A DNA stretch of 64,000 bases from Auriscalpium vulgare (taxonomy: Eukaryota > Basidiomycota > Agaricomycetes > Russulales > Auriscalpiaceae), in contig JAHBBC010000024.1 in NCBI GenBank assembly GCA_019915015.1, positions 496,001 to 560,000 on the forward strand, written 5' to 3'. Made by a program: the position numbers and the translations under genes. The notes under the pieces are model-generated. The model did not search any database and was not told where the DNA came from. It saw only the letters and a program-made list of their open reading frames with translations. Positions 54,489 through 64,000 of the stretch are shown piece by piece (the first letter of the stretch is position 1; each line of letters starts with the position of its first letter).

Positions 54489-56202
54489 TCACACAGTACA
54501 AGCCCACGCCTTCGCAACCGAATTCCCGTCGGAGGACTCCTGCGCGAGGGTCAGTATCGTCCTCGAAGTCATATATCGCATCGGCCCACCTCAAGCGCAA
54601 TCAGCTGATCCTCGCAAACAATTATGATATGCTGCTTGTCGCCCTCGCTGCCCCACGGCCTCGAGAACTCCTTCACCGCATACGGCCGCATCGCCTTCAG
54701 CCAACGCGCGCTCTCGGGCGTCTCGAACGCCTCCACCAGCACGCCGCCGGTCCCGCGCGCGACGCGCGCACGGCAGTAGTCCGCGAGCGCACACACCGGT
54801 GCCCCATCATCGCTCACCGCGCCGTCCCCCCTCTGCACAACGAGGCGCATCGCGCTGGCCCCTGCGCCCTGCGGCGCTTCCGGCCCCAAGTAGCAGCGCG
54901 CGAGGGCGCAGCCTTTGGGGCCCCAGCGTGCCCATGGCACTGCCTCTGGAGCGGGGACGCGGGCGAGCAGCGTCGAGGCGGGGATGGCAAGCTCGAGGCG
55001 CTGGAACCATGACTGCTGGTGCAGTGGCACGGAGAATGCAACCGAGAGCAAGCGCGCGGCCGGTACTGGGTGGAAGAACCCTGCGTGCTGTGTCCCGGCT
55101 ACGTCGCTGCATGAGCTCAGCCACGCGGGACCGTGCGGCGCACTGTGAGGGAGCTCGAAGACCGTCGGCTGCGCGGGCCCCGATGCGTGCGCGTCGGTGT
55201 GGAAGGCGTACACAAGGAGGGCTTCTGGGTCGCATGTCAGAATGGTGATGTGGGTGTCGCTGAGGAAGGTGAACGTGCTCCGGAGCGTGAATGTGGGCGC
55301 GGACTGCGGCGCGGGCTGGGGTGCGGTGGAAACGCGGTGGGTATGGTGCGTGAGGATAGAGTAACACAGCGCACGCACAATTTTTATTTCGGTGGCTCCG
55401 GTCGCCCAGTTCCAGATGACCAGACATACATCCGCCTTTGACCCACACATAGCCGCGCAATGTTCGCCAAACACTATGGCGTTCTCGATCCCGCCGTAAG
55501 TACTGTCGAAGAGATCGCCGGTGCCAGAGAGCGACGGATGGCGCTCGCCTGTTGACAAGGAGAGCAAGCGGAGCACGGTCGGGCGCACGCTGCAAAAGCG
55601 CATCAGGCGCGGGCACAGACAACGGGCGACACATACATCACGCACCTGATGTCCCGCACGACGAGCAGGTCCTGTGACGCGTCGAGCGCCGCCACACGCC
55701 AACCCGATGCAAGCGCGACGCTCCAGTGCCGCTCCTCGATACCCCGCACCGCGGAGGGCATCTGCTGGACATACGCGCGCACCTCGCCGTCCGGTTCGAC
55801 ATCGTCGGTGACGAGGGTAGTCACGGAGCTGCGTATACCCCACAGGTCGCCGGCGAGCGCGGGGACAAAGGGGAGCTCTGCGAGCGCGATAGGCCCCGCG
55901 CGCGCAGCCTCGTATTCGTGCAGACGGCGCAGCCGCGCGGAGACGCTGAGCTGTTGCGCGGCGGGGCCCTCGCACATCCCAGCCGCGGCGAGCTCGATGA
56001 TATATTGCAAGTGCATAGAGCTTTCCACGAGTGTCTTGAGCCTGCGGCATGTCTACCGGGGAGTCGAAATCAGCACATCGGGCGCCATGCCAGTGGGAGC
56101 TAGACGACTGACTGTCTGGCAAGAAAGGAGGCTGCGATGGTCGATCTCCCTCAGGATCACATGCAGCAGCTCGTCGGGCAGGCAGAGTAATGTCGGCGAC
56201 AT
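54489..56202 (-). CDS. F-box family protein, intact (copy M3, 494 aa)
   Basis: GC-rich member. Exons are 56202-56113, 56052-55646, 55589-55379, 55315-54590 and 54539-54489. The F-box is L-P-D-E-L-L-H-V-I-L-R-E-I-D-H-R-S-L-L-S-C-Q. The tail is SMHLQYIIELAAAGMCEGPA. Exon 3 has R-L-L-S-L-S-T-G-E-R-H-P and I-W-N-W-A-T-G. Exon 4 carries A-E/P-E-A-V-P-W-A-R-W-G-P-K-G-C-A-L and R-P-Y-A-V-K-E-F-S-R-P-W-G and ends C-E-D-Q-L-I-A-L-E. The last exon ends V-A-K-A-W-A-C-T-V. With M4, M5 and R5 it forms the subgroup with W-G-P-x-G-C-A-L and terminal T-V. Confidence 0.86.
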
Positions 56203-56948
56203 GGCTGTACTGCAACAGGATGAAGGTGGTTTAGCTGGGCCTCTAATAAATATCTTGAAGATCGTCAACATGTACACACAGACTAACAAGCGCTCGCACC
56301 GTTGCTGCCGCCTCCGTTTGCCATGCGAATCTTCCGTGAGTGGAGACACCATTGCTATCGAAAGCTTGGGGATATAGTTCCGACAATGGGATCGACGTGT
56401 CCACATGGCAGCCGCGGCGTTCGCGCCAGCTTCCATCACATCTCGTTCAGGGCTCTGCATATTCATGATGCCTTTCTCAGCCGAATGGCTTCCACACCCC
56501 GCAAGCAGATACTCAGACTACTTACCACAGCCTATGGGATATCAGGCTGTACGCCGCGCCGCGCCGCGAATGATGAGTACCGCTGCGCTAGCGCCGAAGC
56601 GTGTTTTCAGGATCAACATCATCAGGATGCATCAGCCGTACTTACTTACATGGCGGAGACCAGTGGACGTCAGGTGTGGCGTAGCCCCTTCAATACGAAA
56701 TTTTGCACGGCGCCGTGCGCGCAGATCGGAGCCGTTGAAGGAAGCGCTGAACGCGATCATCGATGTCCAGGACCTGCAGGTGAGTGCATTCATTCGTGAG
56801 GTCTGGAAAGCAAATTCTGACGACGAATGCCACAGCATTGTGCAGATCAGCAGCTGTCTCGCAAGGTCGGATGAGTCCCTATATCGCGCGAGTGCATGCG
56901 AGTGTCCGGTCCTGCTATAGCGCAAACTGGAACACAAGTGGTATCACC
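56203..56948. other. spacer between F-box copies, partly repeated downstream
   Basis: The segment 56690-56940 matches 58840-59070, the spacer after copy M4. Shared stretches are the GAAGGAAGCGCTGAA and GCAAACTGGAACACA phrases. The tandem unit therefore includes downstream DNA as well as the gene. A short possible reading (K-E-A-L-K/N-A-I-I) is conserved in both but is too short to call a gene. Confidence 0.55.
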
Positions 56949-58627
56949 TTACACCGTACATGCCCATGCCCTCGCAACTGAATCTCCATCCTCGGACCCC
57001 TGCAATAAAATCAGCATCCCTTGTCGTATTTTGCAGGCACAGATGACGCACCTCAAGCACAAGCAACAAATCCTCACATACAACGATGTAATGCGGCCTG
57101 ATTTCCCCCTCGCTGCCCCACGGCCTTGAGAACTCCTTCACGGCGTACGGCCGCGTCGCGCTCAGCCACCCCGCACTCCCGGGCGTCTCAAATGCCTCCA
57201 CCAGCTCCCCGCCCGTCCCGCGCACGACGCGTGCGCGGCAGTGGTCCGCGAGCGCATACGTCGGCTCCCCACGGAAGCGCACCGCGCCACCCGCGCTCTG
57301 CACAACCAGGCGCATCGCGCTAGGCCCTGCGCCATGCGATGCCTCCGGCCCCAAATGACAGCGCCCGAGCGCGCAACCCTTAGGGCCCCAGAGTGCCCAC
57401 GGAACCGCCTCTGCCGAGGGGACGTGCGCGAGGAGCGTGGCCGCGGGTACAGCAAGCTCTAACTGCTCTCTCGCATGCGGAATTAGGATGGATAGTGAAA
57501 ACATGCGCACCGCCTGAGCGGGGCGGAAAAGCACCGCGTGCCCAACATCGCTGCATGGCCTAAGCGACACGAAAGTCCTGGGCACGCTCGTCGGAAGCAC
57601 GAAAACAGTCGGCGGGGGCGGCGCTTCTTCGGTGCGGATGAAGTAATACACAAGGATAGCCTCTGATTGGTCCGGCAGGATGGCGATGTGTGTGCTGCTA
57701 AGAAAGGTGAATTTGCTTTGAGGCTTGAAACGAGGACCCGTCAGTGGGGGATGCTGTAGGGAGCGCAGATGTAGTGGGTATGGCACATGAGGACAGAGAG
57801 GCAGAGCACACGCACAAGTTCTATTTCATTATCCCCGGTCCTCCAGTTCCAAATTCTTACACAAGCGTCCCGCCTCCAAACATACAAGACGGCACAATAC
57901 TCGCTGAATACCTCGGCATGCCTGACCATGTATTCATTGCGCAGGGATATCTCCGAGACGGTGGCAGACGAGTGGCCCTCGCCCGTCGACAGCGAGAGAA
58001 TTCTGAGGGTCCCCGGTGGCGAACTGCGCAGTCACGATTGCATCAAGTGAGATATGTTGAACGGGCGGCGTGAGACCTCACGCACCAAACCACAAGCAGG
58101 TCCTGCAAAGCGTCGACCGCCACGACGAAAGACCATTTCGGCAGCCTGACATTCCAATGGCGCTCCTCGATGGCGCGCATCGGCGAGGGCATCTGCTGGA
58201 TATACACGCTCACATGGCCGTCCTCCTCCAAAACATCGGTGATGAGTGTCGTCACGGACCTGCGGACGGTCGGCAAGCCTTTAGGAAGCGCAAGGTCAAA
58301 GGGGAGCTCCGTGAGGGCGATGGGACCTGAGCGCGCGGCCTCGTACGCGCGCAGGCGCTGCAGCCGCTCGGAGACGCTGATGTGGTCGGCAGCAGGGCCC
58401 TCACACATACCGGCCGCAGCGAGTTCAATCATGTATTGCAAGTGCATAGAGCTTTCCACCAGGGTCTTGAGCTTGCGGCATGTCTATTGACGAGTTTGAT
58501 CAGCACGCATCGGTATGACGACGACTGGACGACTGACTGACTGGCAGGCGAGGATGATGTGATGGTCGAGCGAGCTGAAGATTGCATGCAGCAGCTCGTC
58601 GGGCAGGTCGAGTAAGGCCAGCGACAT
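56949..58627 (-). CDS. F-box family protein, intact (copy M4, 482 aa)
   Basis: Exons are 58627-58538, 58483-58086, 58023-57816, 57753-57052 and 56999-56949. The F-box is DLPDELLHAIFSSLDHHIIL. The tail is SMHLQYMIELAAAGMCEGPA. Exon 3 has I-L-S-L-S-T-G-E-G-H-S and I-W-N-W-R-T-G. Exon 4 has F-T-F-L-S-S-T-H-I-A-I-L, A-E-A-V-P-W-A-L-W-G-P-K-G-C-A-L and V-C-E-D-L-L-L-V-L-E. The last exon ends V-A-R-A-W-A-C-T-V. The conserved C-E-D-Q-L has become C-E-D-L-L. It is the nearest sister of M5, sharing the F-box exon and the A-D-H-I-S-V-S-x-R-L-Q-R-L block. Confidence 0.86.
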
Positions 58628-59077
58628 GTCGGTGAATCGTGAATGAAGAGCAATATATTATAATATAGTCACGGTCGTGGATTTCAGAGAGGCCCGGCAC
58701 CGCGGCCGTAAACTCCGCCATGGGGTTAGGGGTCGCGGCCCGATTTCCGCGCAGAACTTGCCGGGCCGGAGCTGTCGGCAAGACAGACGGCGCGAAACCT
58801 CAAGACAATATTTGGACTGAATCCATTCAACATCTCCCTGGACGTCGAGCCGTACCGCGAGCCGTGCCGTCGAAGGAAGCGCTGAAGGCGATCATCCTGC
58901 AGGTCAATATATTCGTCCGTGTGTTAGTCTGGAGATAATTGCTGACGGCGGCGTTGTGCACATCAGCGGCTATCTCGCTACGTTGGGTGAGTCCTGACGT
59001 AGCGTCCGAGTGAACTAGGATATTGCGAAAGTGCATGATTCCTGCCATAGCGCAAACTGGAACACAGCATGACTCTG

Positions 59078-60758
59078 CTACACCGTACACACCCACGCCC
59101 GCGGAAATGCATTTCGCCTCGACTCCTGCACGGGAATCAGCATCGTTCATTGTAGGCGGCACAAACGACGCACCTCACACACGACCAGCTGATCCTCGCA
59201 TAAAAAGAGACAGTGCGACCTATACATGCGATTTCTGCCCCACGGCATGCCAAACTGCTTCACCGCATACGGCCGCGTCATCCTCATTCCATCTACCCCA
59301 TTGAAAGCCTCAAAATACCTCACAACCATCCCGCCTCTCACCCACGCGACCCGCGCGAGACACGCGATCGCATACACAGGCCCGCCGGCTCCGTCGTCAC
59401 TCCCCTCCACGACCAAGCGCATCGCACTGATCGCAGTGTTCACAGGCACGGCCGGAGTTCGGTAGCAGCTGGCCAGGGCGCACGCGGGGCCCCAGCGCGC
59501 CCACGGCACCGCTTCTGCCGCGGGGACGTGCGCGAGGAGCGTGGCCGCGGGTACTGCGATCTCAACGTTCTCTTCCGAGTGCATTGGGAAGAGAGTAATT
59601 GCAAACATGCGCGCCGCAGGAGCGGGATGGAAGAGCCCCGCGTGGCGCGTGCCGGCGACGTCGCTGCATGGCCTGAGCAACGCGGAATACCCGTGCTCGC
59701 TCGTCGGGAGCATAAAGAGCGTCGGCGGGAGCGGACCGACTTCGGTGTCAATGAAGGAATACACGAGGATAGCCTGGGGTTCGCTTGACAAGACGGCAAT
59801 GTGCGTGCCGCTCAGAAAGGTGAACTTGCTCTGAACTGAAAACAGAGGCATCGCCTGCGGGGCGCGCTGTATGGAGGCGCATGCAGCGGGGAGGATGCAG
59901 TGGGTATGGTGCGCGAGAATAGAGGGGCAAAGCACACGCACAAATTCTATTTCGTTATCCCCAGTCCTCCAGTCCCAGGCTTTCACCCAAGCGTCCGAAC
60001 TTGAAACACACAATATTGCGCAACACTCGCCGTACACCTCGGCATGCGCGATGAATACATCGCCCAGCGGTATTTCGGCACGGCTGGACGATGGGTGGCG
60101 CTCGCCCGTGAACAGCGAGAGAATGCCGAGGGTGGCCTGGGAACTTGTGCGCACCGTCGTGCTTGCATCAGGCGAAACACAGACAACGGGCAGTGTGCTC
60201 ACTTACCTAACCACAAGCATGTCTTGCGAAGCGTCTACCGCCTGGATAACCGCGTGAGGCCATTCCGCGAGCCTGACGCTCCAATGGCGCTCCTCGATGC
60301 CGCGCGCCGCGGAGGGCAGTTGCTGGACGTACACGCGCAAGTTGTCCCCCTCGCGGACACCGGCGACGAGTGTCATCACAGACGTGCGAACATCCTGCAA
60401 GCTGATTCCAGGGATCGCGAGGCGAAAGGGGAGCTTTGCGAGCGCGATGGGGCCGGAGCGCGCGGCCTCGTACGCGCGCAGGCGCTGCAGCCGATCGGAG
60501 ACGCTGATGTGGTCAGCGGCAGGGCCTTCACACATACCGGCCGCAGCGAGTTCAATTATGTATTGCAAGTTTATAGAGCTTTCCACCAGGGACTTGAGCT
60601 TGCGGCATGTCTGTTGAAGACTTTGATCAGCACGCATCGGGGCATATGACGACGACTGGACGACTGACTGACTGGCAGGCGAAGATGTTGTGATGGTCGA
60701 GCTCGTTCAAGATCGCATGCAGCAGCTCGTCGGGCAGGTCGAGTAAGGCCAGCGACAT
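59078..60758 (-). CDS. F-box family protein, intact (copy M5, 484 aa)
   Basis: Exons are 60758-60669, 60610-60207, 60161-59942, 59866-59174 and 59125-59078. The F-box is DLPDELLHAILNELDHHNIF. The tail is SINLQYIIELAAAGMCEGPA. Exon 3 has I-L-S-L-F-T-G-E-R-H-P (T for the usual S-T) and W-D-W-R-T-G in place of W-N-W. Exon 4 has G-L-F-H-P-A-P-A-A-R-M-F-A, A-E-A-V-P-W-A-R-W-G-P and C-E-D-Q-L-V-V-C-E. The last exon ends F-P-R-A-W-V-C-T-V. The intron 2 acceptor is AAG, the least certain junction. The upstream 100 bases match those of M4. Confidence 0.84.
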
Positions 60759-61168
60759 GTCGGTGTCGGAAGTGCCAAGGGACGTTGGCACGGTCCTCGC
60801 CCTTAGCCACCTTACAACTTGAACTTAGCGCGTCAACATGTACAAGCAAAGAGTCTCGTCTCGGAAGCCTCACGGAGTGTAAGCCCACCTAAGTATTACT
60901 CGATTTCCTTGTTTGAATCTCGGCCCGAGTCGCTGCCGACGCAGCCGTGACTGCAAGTCGCGCGCAGTGCTCGAGCTTTGCCTCGCCCAGTCCCGGACTT
61001 CCCACCTGGTTGATCCCCCATGGCACACTCCATCATTCGTGATATATTTCGAGTCCTGCAAGGAACACCACTGCTGCTACCCCATCGGCCACAAATCAGG
61101 AGGGTGTTGGAAGCAGTGTGGCCTCGAGCTCACGCCACTGAATCATTTTCCAGGTAGCGTCGCCATCG

Positions 61169-62850
61169 TCAAATTGTACAAGCCCATGCCTTCACGATCA
61201 AACGTTGGTCTTCTAACTTCTGTGAATGCATCAATCAATACATATGCTTGCAGTCAGGAGAATCGAGACACACCTCGAACACACCTCACACACGACCACT
61301 TTGTACGGCTCATCCCCATTCCACGGCCCGGGCATCGTGAACTCTTTCTCCACGTACGGCAACCTCACCTCGGTCATTGCACCAAGACCCTCATCAGAGG
61401 TCGCATTCTCAACCAAGCGACCTCCACCGCGCTCGACCAACCCGCCGTCACCGCGCCGCCGTGCTTGTGCCACCCGCGTGGGGCGGAAATCTGCAAGTAC
61501 AGCGACGGCCCACCATCGGGCCCAACGCCAGGGGCGTCTTCGGGGAGCATAACCAGGCACGGCTGGCTGCGGTGGCTACCTGGAGTGTGATAGAACGCGG
61601 GCGATAGTGCCAGACGGCTCCCCGCTGGACCCCGGTCGGCCCACTGCACCGTCGCCGGCGCCGCTTGTACATGTGCGAGGAGCGTGTCCGCGGGTTGAAC
61701 GTTGAGCACGAACCAGTGCTCGTTGGATTCTGGGCTGAAAGGCAGAGACAGCATGCGTGGGGATGGCGTAGGGTGGAAGATGCCCGCGTGGTCTGCACGG
61801 GCGATGGTAGTGCACGGAGTGAGCGTTGGACTGTATCTCCACGAGGTGTCGGGTGGGAACGCAAAAGTTGTTGGCAGATACTCGCTTTCTGCAATATCGA
61901 ATGAATAAACGAGAAGGACTGGGTTCTTGGACATGATGGCGATGTGAGCATCATCGAGAAATGTGAACCAAAACGCAGCCGCCGGTCGAGGAGGGAACTA
62001 GGGGAGAGAATTAGTCGACTACACGCAGCAAACAGGTGAATATACCTACAAGTTTAACTTCTGTGTTCTGGGACTTCCAATTCCAGACGGCCACGCAGGG
62101 GTGCTCATGCTCCCAGCCCGCGACGGCGCAGTAATCGCCGAACACTTCAACGTCACGTAGACCGCTGTGTACTTCTTTTCCTGCAACAATGGCGGACGGG
62201 TGGGATTCGCCTGTCGATAGTGACAACATACGGAGTTCACAACGCCGCCTGGGCATGTGTCAATGCGGAAGCCAAAAGTAGTTCATGACAAGGGGCAGCA
62301 TACCCATCGTATCTGTTCGCCTGCATTATGAGCAGGTCTTGCGATGCATCGACTGCGAGCACAGTCCATTTAGTCGGGACCTTGATACTCCAGTGGCGCT
62401 CCTCGATGCCGCGCAGCACAGACGGCATTTGCTGGACGTACACTCGCAGCCCATCAACTTCGGAGCGGTATGAGACGAATGTAGTCACTGAGGTGCGCAC
62501 CCAGCCGACGCGACCGATAAGGGCAGGGGGAGCTCTTCTAATGTGACATCTCGCGCGCAAGCAGCTCGGTACTTTCGCAGGCGCTGCAGCTTCTCGGAGA
62601 CGTCCAGGTGTCGAGCATCGGGGCCCTCACACATACCGGAAGCGCCTAGTTCAATCTTGTATTGTACTTGAAGGGAGTTCTCCCCGAGCGTCTTCAGCCT
62701 TCGGCATATCTATGAGGACATGTATTCAAATGATGCGGAATAACATGCAAAAGTGCAAAGACTGACTGCCAAACAGGCGAGGATGCTCTTGGCGTCGTCG
62801 ACCAGGAGGAGAAGTGCGTGCAGGAGTTCTTCGGGCAGATCCAACAGCAT
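61169..62850 (-). pseudogene. F-box family pseudogene (copy M6)
   Basis: All exon segments are recognisable, from the F-box (M-L-L-D-L-P-E-E-L-L-H-A-L-L-L-L-V-D-D) at 62850 to the last exon ending I-V-K-A-W-A-C-T-I at 61169. There are three lesions. A short deletion at about 62528 shifts frame after L-E-E-L-P. A deletion of one or two bases near 61509 shifts frame after V-G-P-D-G-G-P. A deletion near 61280 removes most of the C-E-D-Q-L-F motif so that C-E runs straight into V-C-S-R. Otherwise it is closest to M7 and M1/M2. Confidence 0.8.
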
Positions 62851-63203
62851 GGAGGAGTTTCGAGGCCAACTCGTGGCTATGCGATCAGCTAATCAGCTTT
62901 TGCTCTACGCGCGCCTAACACGGCCTGACCGATCCGGCCCGGTCGGCATCAGCAGGCGTGCCTTGGACGCAAAGGCTAGTGCACGAGTCTGGGCCGTCGA
63001 CGTCAGCTTGCTCGGGGTCAGTGTACGGATGTGGCCATCCCATTGGCATGTCGATTTGTGCCGAGGTCCTCCGACTCATGTAGGGGTAGGAGTGACAGAC
63101 TGCCGGTTAGTTCATGAAGTGCATGCGAGCATAAGTGCAAAAAGCTTTTGACTCTGTTGCACAGGACAAGTCCACATTTTCACGGCTGTGTTCCACGCCA
63201 TCG

Positions 63204-64000
63204 TCAAATTGTACAGGCCCATGCCTTCACAAACGAATCGTGTCCTTCTGACAACTATGGAAGTGTCAATACATATGTTTGCTGTCAGAGGCCTACAATC
63301 GAGGTGGCAACACACCTCGAACACAAACAGCTGATCCTCACACATGATCACGTCGTAGTGCGAATCCTGTCCAGTCCACGGTGTGGGCGTCGTGAACTCC
63401 TTCGCCACGTACGGCAACCTCGCCTCCATCAATCCACCGAGGTCATCGCCAGTTGCCGGGGTCTCCTCCTCAACCAACCCCATGCCGCGCCGCCGCGCAT
63501 GCGCCACCCTCGAGGGGCGGAAATCCGCAAGCACGGTGACCGGCCCACCGTCAGGCCCAACGCTTCCGTATATAGCGAGCGCAATAGCGCACATCGTGCT
63601 GCTTGGGTCGCCTGCAGCCCGCGTGAATATGGGCCTTGGTGCCAGGCGGCTGCCTGCTGGACCCCAGTCGGCCCACTGCACTGTCGCCGGAACGGCCTGC
63701 AAGTGTATAAGGAGGGTATCCGCGGGAATGTTGAGCAAGAACCGGCGAGTGCTACTAGGTGGAGTGAAGGCCACAGACAGCATACGTGTGGATGGCGCGG
63801 GGTGGAAGATGCCCGCGTGGTCTGAACCAGCGACCGAGGTGCAATTGGTGAGCCTCGGACGATCGACAAGGGTGTCGGGTGGGAGCGCAAAAGTCGTTGG
63901 GAGATACTCGCGTTGTTCTACGTCGAACGAATACACAAGAATGGCCGGCATGTTGGAGGCCATTATGGCGACGTGAGCACCGTCGAGAAATGTGAAACAA
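63204..64000 (-). CDS. F-box family protein, 3' part only (copy M7, runs off the right edge)
   Basis: The visible part is exon 4 (64000-63316, open at the edge) and the last exon (63254-63204). Exon 4 reads F-L-D-G-A-H-V-A-I-M, I-L-V-Y-S-F-D-V-E-Q-R-E-Y-L-P-T-T-F, H-A-G-I-F-H-P-A-P-S-T-R-M-L-S, W-A-D-W-G-P-A-G-S-R-L-A-P and MCEDQLFVFE. The last exon reads L-S-E-G-H-D-S-F-V-K-A-W-A-C-T-I. No lesion is seen in this part. The F-box exon must lie beyond 64000. Confidence 0.82.

Overview
This is nuclear DNA of a filamentous basidiomycete, most likely an agaricomycete of the mushroom or polypore kind. The evidence is many 45-75 bp GT-AG introns, a high GC content in the central block, and recognisable fungal genes: Tof1/Timeless, PIG-F, ribosomal protein L34, a hydrophobic-surface-binding (HsbA-like) protein and a berberine-bridge-type oxidase. 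There is also a large family of F-box proteins with the agaricomycete signature (an F-box exon, then T-C-R-x-L-K ... L-Q-Y-x-I-x-L-x-A-x-x-M-C-E-G-P). Exon structures were built by hand from splice signals. Every gene called intact closes to a length divisible by three with no internal stop.

Layout. (1) 1-610 is a decayed copy of the 5' part of the Myb-domain gene that sits intact at 26.2-27.5 kb. (2) 621-5085 is the left arm of a diverged inverted duplication; it carries an F-box fragment and one intact F-box gene. (3) 7.0-27.5 kb is a single-copy block of six genes, all on the minus strand: Pho13-type phosphatase, transaldolase-like protein, bZIP factor, Tof1, PBDC1 homologue and a ZZZ3-like Myb protein. 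A secreted HsbA-like gene follows on the plus strand. (4) 29205-33162 is the right arm of the inverted duplication. (5) From 30.7 kb to the right edge runs an F-box array: two intact and three broken copies on plus, one truncated remnant on minus, then five intact, one broken and one partial copy on minus. PIG-F, a berberine-bridge-type oxidase and the L34 gene are interspersed in it.

The F-box family is the main content. Each gene has a separate small F-box exon, a second exon with the F-box tail and linker, two exons ending in WNWKTW-like and CEDQLFVFE-like motifs, and a tiny last exon coding for (V/A)-K-A-W-x-x-T-(I/V)-stop. Copies range from intact to clearly dead. One is split by a DNA-transposon-like insertion. 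Neighbouring pairs share near-identical patches in otherwise diverged genes, which points to gene conversion. The family probably supplies SCF ubiquitin-ligase substrate receptors. No substrate can be inferred from the sequence.

The stretches at 5.1-7.0, 8.2-10.3, 12.3-14.2, 15.5-18.5, 22.7-25.0 and 43.6-45.6 kb contain open frames but nothing I can support as a gene.
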